A stretch of DNA of 64,000 nucleotides. Source: UMGS1696 sp964621165. Lineage in GTDB: Bacteria > Bacillota > Clostridia > Oscillospirales > CAG-272. The position numbers were made by a program, and so were the translations under genes. The stretch covers positions 1 to 64,000 of the forward strand of contig CAZULC010000009.1 of the NCBI GenBank assembly GCA_964621165.1. Reading direction: 5' to 3'. A model generated the notes under the pieces. That model saw only the letters and a list, made by a program, of their open reading frames with translations, was not told where the DNA came from and did no database searches. Shown here one piece after another: positions 43,577 through 52,500 of this stretch; the stretch's first letter is position 1, and each line of letters begins with the position of its first letter.

Positions 43577-44110
43577 ATGGATGAAATCAAGGAAAACACC
43601 ACCCCGGTCGTGCGCGAGGTGAACATAGTCCTCCACGAGCCGGAGATTCCACAGAATACGGGAAACATCGCCCGGACCTGCGCGGCTACGGGAGCGGCTC
43701 TACATATAATCAAGCCAATGGGGTTTAGGGTAGATGACAGGAAGCTCAAGCGGGCAGGTCTTGACTACTGGCACCAGCTGGACATCACCTACTACGAGAG
43801 CCTCGACGACTTCTTTTCGAAAAATCCCGGGTGCAGCTTCTTTCTCTACACCACCAAAGCCTCGCGGTGCTATACAGAAGTCGAGTATAAGCCGCCGGTG
43901 TTCCTCTTCTTCGGAAAGGAGACAAAGGGGCTGCCCGAAACCCTGCTCAAAGCAAACCTCGAGCGGTGCGTGAGAATTCCCATGCGTGAGAGCCTGCGAA
44001 GCCTGAACCTGTCAAATTCCGCCGCAATCGGGGTCTACGAGGTCCTGCGCCAGATGGGGTTCCGGGGTGAGCAGACCTCAAGCGACTACTTCGACGGCGT
44101 GGAAATATAG
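43577..44110 (+). CDS. trmL: tRNA (cytidine(34)/uridine(34)-2'-O)-methyltransferase, TrmL-like
   Basis: A 177-residue SpoU-family (trefoil knot) enzyme that methylates the wobble ribose of some leucine tRNAs. The N-terminal NIVLHEPEIPQNTGNIARTC holds the conserved Asn and Arg, FGKETKGLPE is motif 2, and IPMRESLRSLNLSNSAAIGVYE is the SAM-knot motif 3. Length is right for TrmL. Own promoter; divergent from secA. Confidence 0.9.
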   Translation: MDEIKENTTPVVREVNIVLHEPEIPQNTGNIARTCAATGAALHIIKPMGFRVDDRKLKRAGLDYWHQLDITYYESLDDFFSKNPGCSFFLYTTKASRCYTEVEYKPPVFLFFGKETKGLPETLLKANLERCVRIPMRESLRSLNLSNSAAIGVYEVLRQMGFRGEQTSSDYFDGVEI

Positions 44111-44128
44111 CGCAGGCAGGTTGAATTC

Positions 44129-44205
44129 AAACTGAATCAAATCGAATTTTGCTTTAAGCCAACTGAAATAACACTGAATCAAACCGGATTTTATGCAAAG
44201 CCGGC
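44129..44205. repeat. Imperfect direct repeat, two units of about 32 bp
   Basis: ACTGAATCAAATCGAATTTT and ACTGAATCAAACCGGATTTT, each followed by TGC..AAGCC, recur about 42 bp apart in the convergent spacer between the trmL-like and cardiolipin synthase genes. The purpose is unclear. Confidence 0.45.
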
Positions 44206-44274
44206 TTCAATCCCGCAAAATCAGGCCGGAATTCACTAAAATCAGCGCACCCATGTAGATTCAAGCCGGTTCCG

Positions 44275-45813
44275 TCACTGCAGGGGGGCCAGAAGCTCCA
44301 GTACCCCACGGAACAACTGCCGCGTCAGGGAGCATTTCTGCGGCTCCACAAGAACGGAATCACGGAACATCTCTTCAAAGTCCTCCTTGATTTTCCCGTT
44401 TTCGCCGGAATTGTACATCCAGATGCCGCACTCGAAGTGGAGGTACAGGCTCCGGTAGTCTAAATTCACGCTTCCCACGGTGGAGTACTTGTCGTCGCAG
44501 AGGAAGGTCTTCGAGTGGATGAACCCGGGGGTGTACTCGTAAATCTTGATTCCGCCGCTGATAAGGCTGGGGTAGAATGACTTTGTGGTTTCGTTAATTA
44601 TTTTCTTGTCCGGTATTCCCGGGGTCACAATCCGCACGTCCACCCCTGACTTTGCCGCACGGATAAGCGCCTGCTCCATCTGCTCGTCTATGATTAGGTA
44701 TGGCGTGGTAATCCACAGGTACGAGTGTGCGTTGGAGATGATCCCGAGGTACACGTTCTCCCCCACCGGCTCAAAGTCAAGGGGATTGTCCGAGTATGGC
44801 TGGACGAATGAGTTTTCCACGTAGTTTTCGTCAAACTTCTCCGGCTTGTACGCGGCGTACTGTCCACGCAGATTTTCCGGCGCGTCGGTCAGGTAGTCCC
44901 ACATTGTGAGAAACATGACGGTGAAGCTCCACGCAGCCTCTCCTTTAACGAGAATGGCGTTGTCCTTCCAGTAGCCAAACCGCTCCTTTTTGTTGATGTA
45001 TTCGTCCGCTATGTTGATTCCCCCTGTGAAGGCTACCTTTCCGTCGATTGAGAGAATCTTGCGGTGGTCACGGTTGTTCTGTCGAGCTGACAGCACGGGC
45101 AAAAATCGGTGGAACACCCTGCACTGGAACCCGTCTCGCTCGCATTCTTCACGGAAGTCCCGTCCGAGGCACATTATGCTTCCGATGTCGTCGTAAACTA
45201 TGCGGATGTCCACACCGGCTTTGGCCTTGCGCAGGAGTATCTCACGAACCTTATCCCACATCTCTCCGTAGCCGATTATGAAATATTCTATGAATATATA
45301 CTTTTCCGCCTTTTCAAGCTCCTCAAGCATATACACGAAGGCTTCCTCTCCGGTTTTGTAGTACTGGGTGAAGCAGCTGCGGTAGAGGGGGTATTTCGCG
45401 GCGTTTGTGATGTACTTGGACTGGGCTGCCGCGTTGTGGTTGATCTCAGCCAGCTCCGCCGTTGTCTCATCAGCCCTGCCGAGAGTTTTTTCCGTCACCT
45501 CGCCGATGAAGTGTAGCTTGTTCAGCTTGCCGGAGGACATCATGTTTCCGCCGAAAATACAGTAAATCGTCACGCCGAATGCCGGAAAAACAAAAATGAC
45601 CACAATCCAAGCCAGCTTGTAAGCCATGCTCCGGTCAGTGTAGATTATTCTCAATGTAGCGATAATTGCAATCACGCCCATTACAGCATAATAGTAGACG
45701 AAATACTTGTTGAACTGCACCACCACCGCCAGAATCATGGCAAACTGGAGCGCAATCAGAAATCCCACAAGGAACACACGGCTGAACACCAGCTTCTTGA
45801 GTTTCTTTATCAT
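44275..45813 (-). CDS. cls: Cardiolipin synthase (phospholipase D type)
   Basis: A 512-residue membrane enzyme that joins two phosphatidylglycerols. Two N-terminal transmembrane segments (VFLVGFLIALQFAMILAVV, ALRIIYTD onward to VIFVFPAFGVTIYCIFGG) precede two HKD motifs: HRKILSIDGKVAFTGGINI and HSKTFLCDDKYSTVGSVNL. The start at 45813 is preferred because GAGGACGTTT lies before it; another ATG is four codons up. Single gene. Confidence 0.92.
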   Translation of the reverse strand: MIKKLKKLVFSRVFLVGFLIALQFAMILAVVVQFNKYFVYYYAVMGVIAIIATLRIIYTDRSMAYKLAWIVVIFVFPAFGVTIYCIFGGNMMSSGKLNKLHFIGEVTEKTLGRADETTAELAEINHNAAAQSKYITNAAKYPLYRSCFTQYYKTGEEAFVYMLEELEKAEKYIFIEYFIIGYGEMWDKVREILLRKAKAGVDIRIVYDDIGSIMCLGRDFREECERDGFQCRVFHRFLPVLSARQNNRDHRKILSIDGKVAFTGGINIADEYINKKERFGYWKDNAILVKGEAAWSFTVMFLTMWDYLTDAPENLRGQYAAYKPEKFDENYVENSFVQPYSDNPLDFEPVGENVYLGIISNAHSYLWITTPYLIIDEQMEQALIRAAKSGVDVRIVTPGIPDKKIINETTKSFYPSLISGGIKIYEYTPGFIHSKTFLCDDKYSTVGSVNLDYRSLYLHFECGIWMYNSGENGKIKEDFEEMFRDSVLVEPQKCSLTRQLFRGVLELLAPLQ

Positions 45814-46041
45814 AAACGTCCTCATCTTTCCTGCAAATCATTATTATTGTATTATACTATATAATTTGAAATAAGTCAATTGAATTTAAATTAATATTTG
45901 GAATATCGGCATATTTTATTGAAAAAAGTCTTGAATTATGTTATAATTACAGGAAGAGATTTACCCGCATAAAAAAGTTTGAATTATATTATATTTTCAG
46001 CAAGTATATAAAATCAAATAAATCATAAGGAGGTACACATC

Positions 46042-46662
46042 ATGAAAATTTTATTTCAGGGCGACAGTATAACCGACTGGTGCAGGGACTACAATAACGT
46101 CCACGACCTTGGCAAGGGCTACGCGCTCTATTCAGCCGAACTCATCAAAAACCGCCACCCCGGCACGGACTTCGAGTTCATCGACCTCGGAATCAGCGGG
46201 AACCGGGCTGAGAGTCTTCGCGACCGCTGGCAGGCTGACTGCATCGACTACAACCCCGACGTAGTATCCATCCTCATCGGCATCAACGACACGTGGCACA
46301 GAGCCGGCGAGCAGAACTGGATGCCCCACGATTACTTTGAGGAATGCTACCGCTACATCCTCGAGGAAACCAAAAAGAAAACAAACGCAAAGATTATCAT
46401 GATCGAACAGTTCCTGCTTTCCGTACCTGACAAGGAGTTCTTTCACGTTGACCTTGACCCGAAGATTCAGGTAACGCGCAAGCTCGCACGGGAATACGCC
46501 GACGCCTTTATCCCCATGGACGGAATTTTCGCCGCGCACTGTGTCGGTGAGAAGCCAACCGCATGGGCAGCCGACGGAGTCCACCCCACCGAAGCCGGCG
46601 CCAGACTTATCGCAGGTTACTACGCCGACGCGTTTGACAAGATTTTTGACTCAATTAAGTAA
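46042..46662 (+). CDS. SGNH/GDSL-type hydrolase
   Basis: A 206-residue esterase-like protein. The four blocks are visible: GDSITDW with the nucleophile Ser, GISGNRAE, GINDTWH and DGVHPTEAG with the Asp-His pair. There is no signal peptide, so it should be cytosolic. Members deacetylate sugars or lipids; the substrate is not evident. AAGGAGG precedes the ATG. Confidence 0.88.
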   Translation: MKILFQGDSITDWCRDYNNVHDLGKGYALYSAELIKNRHPGTDFEFIDLGISGNRAESLRDRWQADCIDYNPDVVSILIGINDTWHRAGEQNWMPHDYFEECYRYILEETKKKTNAKIIMIEQFLLSVPDKEFFHVDLDPKIQVTRKLAREYADAFIPMDGIFAAHCVGEKPTAWAADGVHPTEAGARLIAGYYADAFDKIFDSIK

Positions 46663-46769
46663 AACCTCGGAATTATGTCATTGTACGACGCCCCTAATTT
46701 CGCCGCACTGACTGAAAGCATAATCAGTGTTTCCGCCGCTACATTTGCTAAAACGAAAAGTAAACGAAC

Positions 46770-46811
46770 AAGCTCTCCCAAAACATTTACGACAAGGCGG
46801 AGAGCTTTTTC
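46770..46811 (+). terminator. Terminator after the SGNH hydrolase gene
   Basis: AAGCTCTCC (46770-46778) pairs with GGAGAGCTT (46799-46807), followed by TTTTT. Confidence 0.85.
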
Positions 46812-46899
46812 TGTTATCGGAAATTTCAGGATAACTTACAATTTCAAACTCAACCAACATTGAAGGTAACTTCACACTCCACTCTCCAAACTCCAAACT

Positions 46900-46930
46900 A
46901 AAAAGAGCCTCCCCACTTGCGGGAAAGCCC
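46900..46930 (-). terminator. Terminator of spoIVA
   Basis: On the minus strand GGGCTTTCCC pairs, with some G-U pairs, with GGGGAGGCTC around a GCAAGT loop, followed by TTTTT. It lies just beyond the spoIVA stop. Confidence 0.7.
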
Positions 46931-46938
46931 CATTATCC

Positions 46939-48453
46939 TTACAAAATAATGCAGATCAGCCCCTGACTGCCTTCGTTTATAATTCTCCCCAGCGTCTCGC
47001 CGAACTTCGCTCTCGCGTCCTCAGGCATGTTGGCCAGCTTGGCGTTGAGTCCGTCGCTCACAAGCTCATACAATGACCGGCCAAACATGTTGAAACTCCA
47101 CACCGCCTCAGGGTCCGCCGCGATTCCCTCGGTCAGGTACTTCACCATTTCCTCCGACTGCTGCTCCGTGCCCACAATCGGGTTAATCTCCGTCTCAACC
47201 GTGGTCTTAATCATGTGAATCGACGGGGCTGTCGCCTTGATTTTCACGCCGTACCCGCCGGAATGCCGCACAATCTCCGGCTCCTTCAGGGTCAGGCTAG
47301 CGCAGTCGGGAGTCACCACGCCGTAACCACGCTCATTTACCTCGGTTATGGCGGTTTTGTATTTGTCAAACTCCTGCTTGGCTGCCGACAGGGACTCGAT
47401 TGCCCCCAGCAGCTGCGCCTGATTTGCCATGGGAATGCCGGTTATCTCCGAAATCACGTCAAAATACAGCCCTTCCGGCAGCTTTACCTCAAGGAGTGCC
47501 GAGCCTTCCCCCGCGTCGATTCCGGCAACCTTCACTTCAACCTTGTCTTTGTATTCCCCCACCGCCGCCACAGCCGACTCAAGTCCGCGCCTCAGTTCAT
47601 CAGCGAAGGAACCCTTGACGTCGCGCAGCTTCTTCATCCGTGGAACCGCCGCCATAACTGAGTCACGCACCGCACGCCGCAGTTTATGCTCTTCCGGAAG
47701 AACCGTCGTCCACTGGGGGAGCATGATGTCCGCTTCCTTTGCCGGAAATTCCTCAAGCACCATGCCCAAAATATGCCATATGTCCTCGGCGTTCAGCTCC
47801 ATCATGTTGACGAGAGCCACGGGAGCAGAGTATTTTTCCTCAAGCTTTGTGGCAAGCTGCACGGCGAAGTCGTTTTCCGGGTGAGTGGAGTTTAGAATCA
47901 CGGCAAAGGGCTTGTCGAGTTCCTTTAGCTCTGCCGCCACTCTTTCCTCAGCCCCAACGTAGTTGTCGCGGGGGAAGTCGCCGGTTGTGCCGTCGGAGGT
48001 GATGAGCATGCCTATGGTGGAGTGTTCCGAGATTACCTTGCGGGTGCCATATTCCGCGGCTTCGGCAAATGGAACCGGGTCGGTGTGCCACGGGGTGTGG
48101 ACCATGCGCCCTTCTCCGTTTTCCTCAACGCCTAAAGCCTCCGGAATCATGTACCCCACGCAGTCCACCAGCTTCACCTTGAGTGACGTTCCGTCGGGGA
48201 GTTTGATGAACGCGCCCTCGTCAGGCACAAACTTCGGCTCAGTGGTCATCACGGTTTTCCCTCCAGCGGACTGGGGCAGCTCATCTCTCGCTCTCTCCCG
48301 GTCAAAGTCGGACGGAATCGCGGGAAGAACCACGCTTTCCATGAATTTTTTGATGAACGTGCTTTTTCCTGCTCTTACGGGACCGACAACGCCGATATAA
48401 ACGTCCCCTCCCGTGCGCTTAGCTATATTTGAGTAAATTGATACGTCAGCCAT
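46939..48453 (-). CDS. spoIVA: Stage IV sporulation protein A (spore coat ATPase)
   Basis: A 504-residue protein matching SpoIVA, the ATPase that polymerises on the forespore surface as the base of the coat. Walker A is GPVRAGKSTF; PHLVDCVGYMIPEA-like and GTTGDFPRDNYVGAEERV segments follow; the C-terminus ends GLICIIL, the conserved tail needed for placement. It shows that the lineage makes, or recently made, endospores. Single gene with a terminator. Confidence 0.95.
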   Translation of the reverse strand: MADVSIYSNIAKRTGGDVYIGVVGPVRAGKSTFIKKFMESVVLPAIPSDFDRERARDELPQSAGGKTVMTTEPKFVPDEGAFIKLPDGTSLKVKLVDCVGYMIPEALGVEENGEGRMVHTPWHTDPVPFAEAAEYGTRKVISEHSTIGMLITSDGTTGDFPRDNYVGAEERVAAELKELDKPFAVILNSTHPENDFAVQLATKLEEKYSAPVALVNMMELNAEDIWHILGMVLEEFPAKEADIMLPQWTTVLPEEHKLRRAVRDSVMAAVPRMKKLRDVKGSFADELRRGLESAVAAVGEYKDKVEVKVAGIDAGEGSALLEVKLPEGLYFDVISEITGIPMANQAQLLGAIESLSAAKQEFDKYKTAITEVNERGYGVVTPDCASLTLKEPEIVRHSGGYGVKIKATAPSIHMIKTTVETEINPIVGTEQQSEEMVKYLTEGIAADPEAVWSFNMFGRSLYELVSDGLNAKLANMPEDARAKFGETLGRIINEGSQGLICIIL

Positions 48454-48520
48454 TCTACCGAACCCCTTTGTATAGTATATGTGGTAAATACTATGCGGGG
48501 CGCGGGGGAATTATGCTTAT

Positions 48521-49392
48521 TCACTTCCGTCGGGTGAAGAATTCCTCGATTTTCTCCATATTTCCGCTAAATATCAAATCACTGTCGAACCCGCGCAACC
48601 CGTATGGTGTACCGTTGAATATTTCCTCGAACACTTCCCTTGTAGTACCGAAATATTCAATTACGTCAATTACACTCATACCGCTGTATGAACATATGTC
48701 CGTCAGATCCGTGTCGCCGATACGGTTCGAGTATATGAGATATTCGTTGAATTTATCCTTCCCGATGTAATCTATAAGCGCGTATGGATAAGAGTTGTAA
48801 TATTCCACATGGTAATCGCACACTCCATAAGTCTGAACCTTCTTTTTCCTGTACAAATCCGTCTCATCAAACATGACGGTCCGGCATTTTTCAATCAAAT
48901 CCCTTTCCGGCTGCTTTCGTCTCTCGCCCGAGCGCTTGAATACCTCCTCGGGAAGAAGAACCTGCTTCATTTTCGGGTACGAATCGAACACCCGCGTTAA
49001 ATCCTCCTCCGGCACCTTGAAATACTCGAGAAACGCGACAATATTTATCTTGCTGAATTGGCAGTCCCCTCGAGAACATACTCCGACTCACCGTAACTCT
49101 TGGCACGACATACATTGTAATTGTCCTCGCCGACATAATCCGCCAATTCTTTTGCAATCAGATGATAGTCCCCGTCGTGGTCAAAACAGCCCTCCCAGCC
49201 GCTTCTTTTCTTCGGCTCGGACGTTTTCGCTGCTTTTTCGGCAAACTCCTCCGCGCTTGAATTTCTGAATTTTCCCGAAGGTTCGTGGGGCGCAGTATCC
49301 TCACAGTACGCCGTAGTCACGTCCTCCGCGTAAGCCTCCGACGTCAGAAGTACCGCCGATAGAACCAGTACGGGCATAGATTTGTATTTCAT
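48521..49392 (-). pseudogene. Secreted protein of unknown family, one frameshift
   Basis: The ATG at 49392 begins a Sec signal peptide, MKYKSMPVLVLSAVLLTSEAYA. The first frame ends at a TAA near 49045 just after EGTANSAR. The homologous text continues in another frame as INIVAFLEYFKVPEEDLTRVF and runs to ...GNMEKIEEFFTRRK, stop at 48521. Loss of one G in a GGGG run near 49066 explains it. Two similar motifs, FLEYFKVPEEDLTRVF and VIEYFGTTREVFEEIF, suggest an internal duplication. I do not recognise the family. A good promoter is present. Confidence 0.6.
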
Positions 49393-49425
49393 AATTATTT
49401 TTTCTTTTTTAATGATTTTAAACAT

Positions 49426-49454
49426 ATTATATCATGTATAACGGAGTTAATCAA
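49426..49454 (-). promoter_or_regulatory. Promoter of the frameshifted secreted protein gene
   Basis: On the minus strand TTGATT (49454-49449) and TATAAT (49431-49426) with a 17-bp spacer. Its position rules out the upstream ATG at 49425 as start. Confidence 0.7.
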
Positions 49455-49483
49455 GCCGCACAAAAAAGTTTACAAATAAACCA

Positions 49484-49515
49484 AAAACTCCCATGACATC
49501 ACTGCCGCGGGAGCT
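49484..49515 (-). terminator. Terminator of the rpsB-polC block
   Basis: On the minus strand GCTCCC pairs with GGGAGT, followed by TTTTTGG, right after the polC stop. Confidence 0.65.
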
Positions 49516-49520
49516 ATTTT

Positions 49521-52500
49521 TTAATCCATATCAAACATACTAATCTGGTTGGTCTTGCTCATTCCCTTGAGGGCGCCGTTTTTCTCCAGCAGTTCCATCA
49601 GGGACTTTGACACCTTTGCCTTTGTGCGCAGCTCGTCTATCGAGAACACGTCACCACTCGCCATGGCGTTCATGATGTTCTCCGCAGCCGTGGTTCCAAG
49701 ACCGGGCAGAGACGAAAAGGGCAGGCGGATTTTACCGTTCTCCGGCACAAACTTCGTGGCGTGTGACTTCTTTATGTTCACGGGAAGGAAGTCAAAGCCC
49801 CGCTCAAAGTACTCGTTGACCAGCATGAGGGCGTTTGCTTCGGCTGCCTCCGTGGCTGACATATCCATGCCCTTTTTGTTGTACTCAGCCAAGGTCGACT
49901 TGCACTTCTCACGTCCGCCCATTACGGTCTCGCCGTTGAAGCCGTCGGGAGCTGCCGTGAAGTAAGCCGCGTAGAACTCCACCGGGTAGTAGATTTTGTA
50001 CCACATGAGCCGGATTGCGTCGATTACGTAGGCGGCTGCGTGGGCTTTCGGGAACATGTACCGGATTTTCTGAAGCGAGTCGATGTACCAGTCGGGAACC
50101 CAGTTTGCCCGCATTTCGTCCTGCATTTCCTGAGGGATGATCACGCCCTTTTTGTTCTTCCGCACAAACTCCATTATCTTGAAGGACAGGCTTTTCTCCA
50201 TGCCGTACTTGTGAATCAGGGTCATCATGATGTCGTCGCGGCACCCGATAACGTCGGAAATCGTGCAGATTTTGTTGTTGATAAGCTCTTCCGCGTTGCC
50301 GAGCCAGCAGCCTGTACCGTGAGTGAGTCCGGAAATCTGGAGAAGGTCCGTGAAGTTTTTCGGCTGAGCCTCCATGAGAACTCCTCGGATGAACTTTGTA
50401 CCCATCTCAGGAATCCCCAGAGTGGCGGTTTTCGAGTCAATTTGCTCGGGGGTCACTCCAATTGGTTCGGTGGAAGTAAAGCTTTTGTACACCGCAGGGT
50501 CGCTCATGGGAACGTCAAGGACGCTGGTGCCCGTGTATTCCTCAAGACGCTTATATTTTGTCGGAATATCGTGTCCGAGGATGTCAAGCTTGAGGATTGT
50601 GTCGTGGAGGTACTTGAACTCGAAATGGGTCGTGATGATGTCGGAGTTGGGGTCCTCGGCGGGGTGCTGAACCGGGGAGAAGTCGTAAATCTCGTATTCC
50701 CGGGGCACGACGATGATTCCGCCCGGATGCTGACCCGTGGTTCTCTTTGTTCCGAGGCAGCCGTTGACCAGCCTGTCCATCTCAGCCCGATTCACCGATA
50801 TGCCCTTGTGTTCGAGAAATTTCGCCGCGAATCCGTAGGCGGTTTTGTCAGCCAGCGTGCCGATTGTACCCGCCTTGAACGCCTTTCCCGTGCCGAAGAG
50901 TACCTCCGTGAACTTGTGCGCGTCACCCTGCACGTCCCCGGAGAAGTTCAGGTCAATGTCCGGGGTCTTGTCCCCATTGAAGCCAAGGAAAGTCTCGAAA
51001 GGGATGTCGTGTCCGTCACGGTCACAGTCGGCGCCGCATCTCGGGCATTTTTTCGGGGGCAGGTCAAATCCGGAGCCGACTTCGCCTTTTGTAAAGAACT
51101 CGGACCAGGTGCATTTCGGGCACCTATAGTGGGGCGGCAGGGGGTTGACTCTTGTGATTCCCGCCATAGTCGCCGCAAAGGACGAGCCAACAGAACCACG
51201 GGACCCCACCTGATATCCCTTTTCTTCACTGTTGACCACAAGCTTCCGGGCGATAATGTACATGATTGCGAATCCGTTTTTGATAATGGAGTCAAGCTCC
51301 CTCTCGAGTCTCGCGGAAACAACGTCGGGAAGCGGGTCGCCGTACATGGATTTGGCCAGACTCCAGCACTTTTCCGTCAGTTCTTCCTCAGCTCCGTCGA
51401 TGTGAGGCGGGTAGTTTCCCTTCGGAATTGGGCGGGTGTACTCAATCATGTCCGCGATTTTGTTGGGGTTCTCTATGACCACTTCACGCGCTACGTCTTC
51501 GCCGAGATAGGAAAATTCTTCCAGCATCTCCTCGGTCGTGCGGTAGAACAGCTTCGTCTCCCGGTCAGCGTCCTTGAAGCCAAGTCCGGTCAGGATTATG
51601 CGGCGGTAGATTTCATCCTCGGGATTCTTGTAGTGAGCGTCGCAGGTAGCACACACGGGACGGTTTGCCTTTCGCCCAAGCTCCACAATCCGCCGGTTCA
51701 GGTTCCGCAGGGTTTCTTCATCCGGCACGCGTCCCTCGCGAATCATGAAGTCGTTGTTTGATATGGGCTGGATTTCGAGATAATCGTAAAACTGCGCGAT
51801 TTCGAGAAGATCCTCCTCGCTCTTGCCCTCCATCATTGCCGAAAACAGCTCTCCCGCCTCACATGCTGAGCCTAAGATCAAGCCCTCGCGCAGTTCCTCA
51901 AGACGGGTGCGTGGTATTCTCGGGTGGCGATAGTAATATTTTAAGTACGAATCCGACACGAGCTTGTAGAGATTCTTCATGCCGGTCTGATTTTTGACCA
52001 AGATAATCTGGTGGTACGACTTCAGCTTCTTCGGGTCCGCTTTTTCCGCCATTGCGAAATTCATGCGGGAGATTGTGTCGATTCCCTCTTCCTTCAGCCG
52101 GCTCGCCATGCAGTCGAAGATGAGCGCCAGCATTTCCGCGTCGTCGGAAGCCCGGTGGTGGTTGAAGTTGCCTAAATTGTAAAACTTTGCCAGCGTGTCC
52201 AGCTTGTGGTTTTTCAGGGTGGGATTCATATACCGGGACATTGCCACGGTGTCGAGGTAGGGATTTTCAAACTTTATCCCGCACTCCTCCGCCGCATAAC
52301 GGATGAATCCCGTATCAAATGAAGCGTTGTGCGCCACAAGCATCCGTCCCCCTGCGAAAGCTAAAAACTCCGGCAGGACCTCGGCAATGGGTCGCGCGTT
52401 CTTTACCATGTCGTCGGAAATTCCCGTCAGCTCCGTTATGTTCTCAGGAATGGGGACTTCGGGATTGACGAATGTGTTATATTTGTCAAGAATCTCGCCG

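Noticed and set aside
50040..51761. 573-codon open frame on the plus strand
   Set aside because: It lies wholly antisense to polC, whose motifs are unmistakable, and its translation has no recognisable domain.
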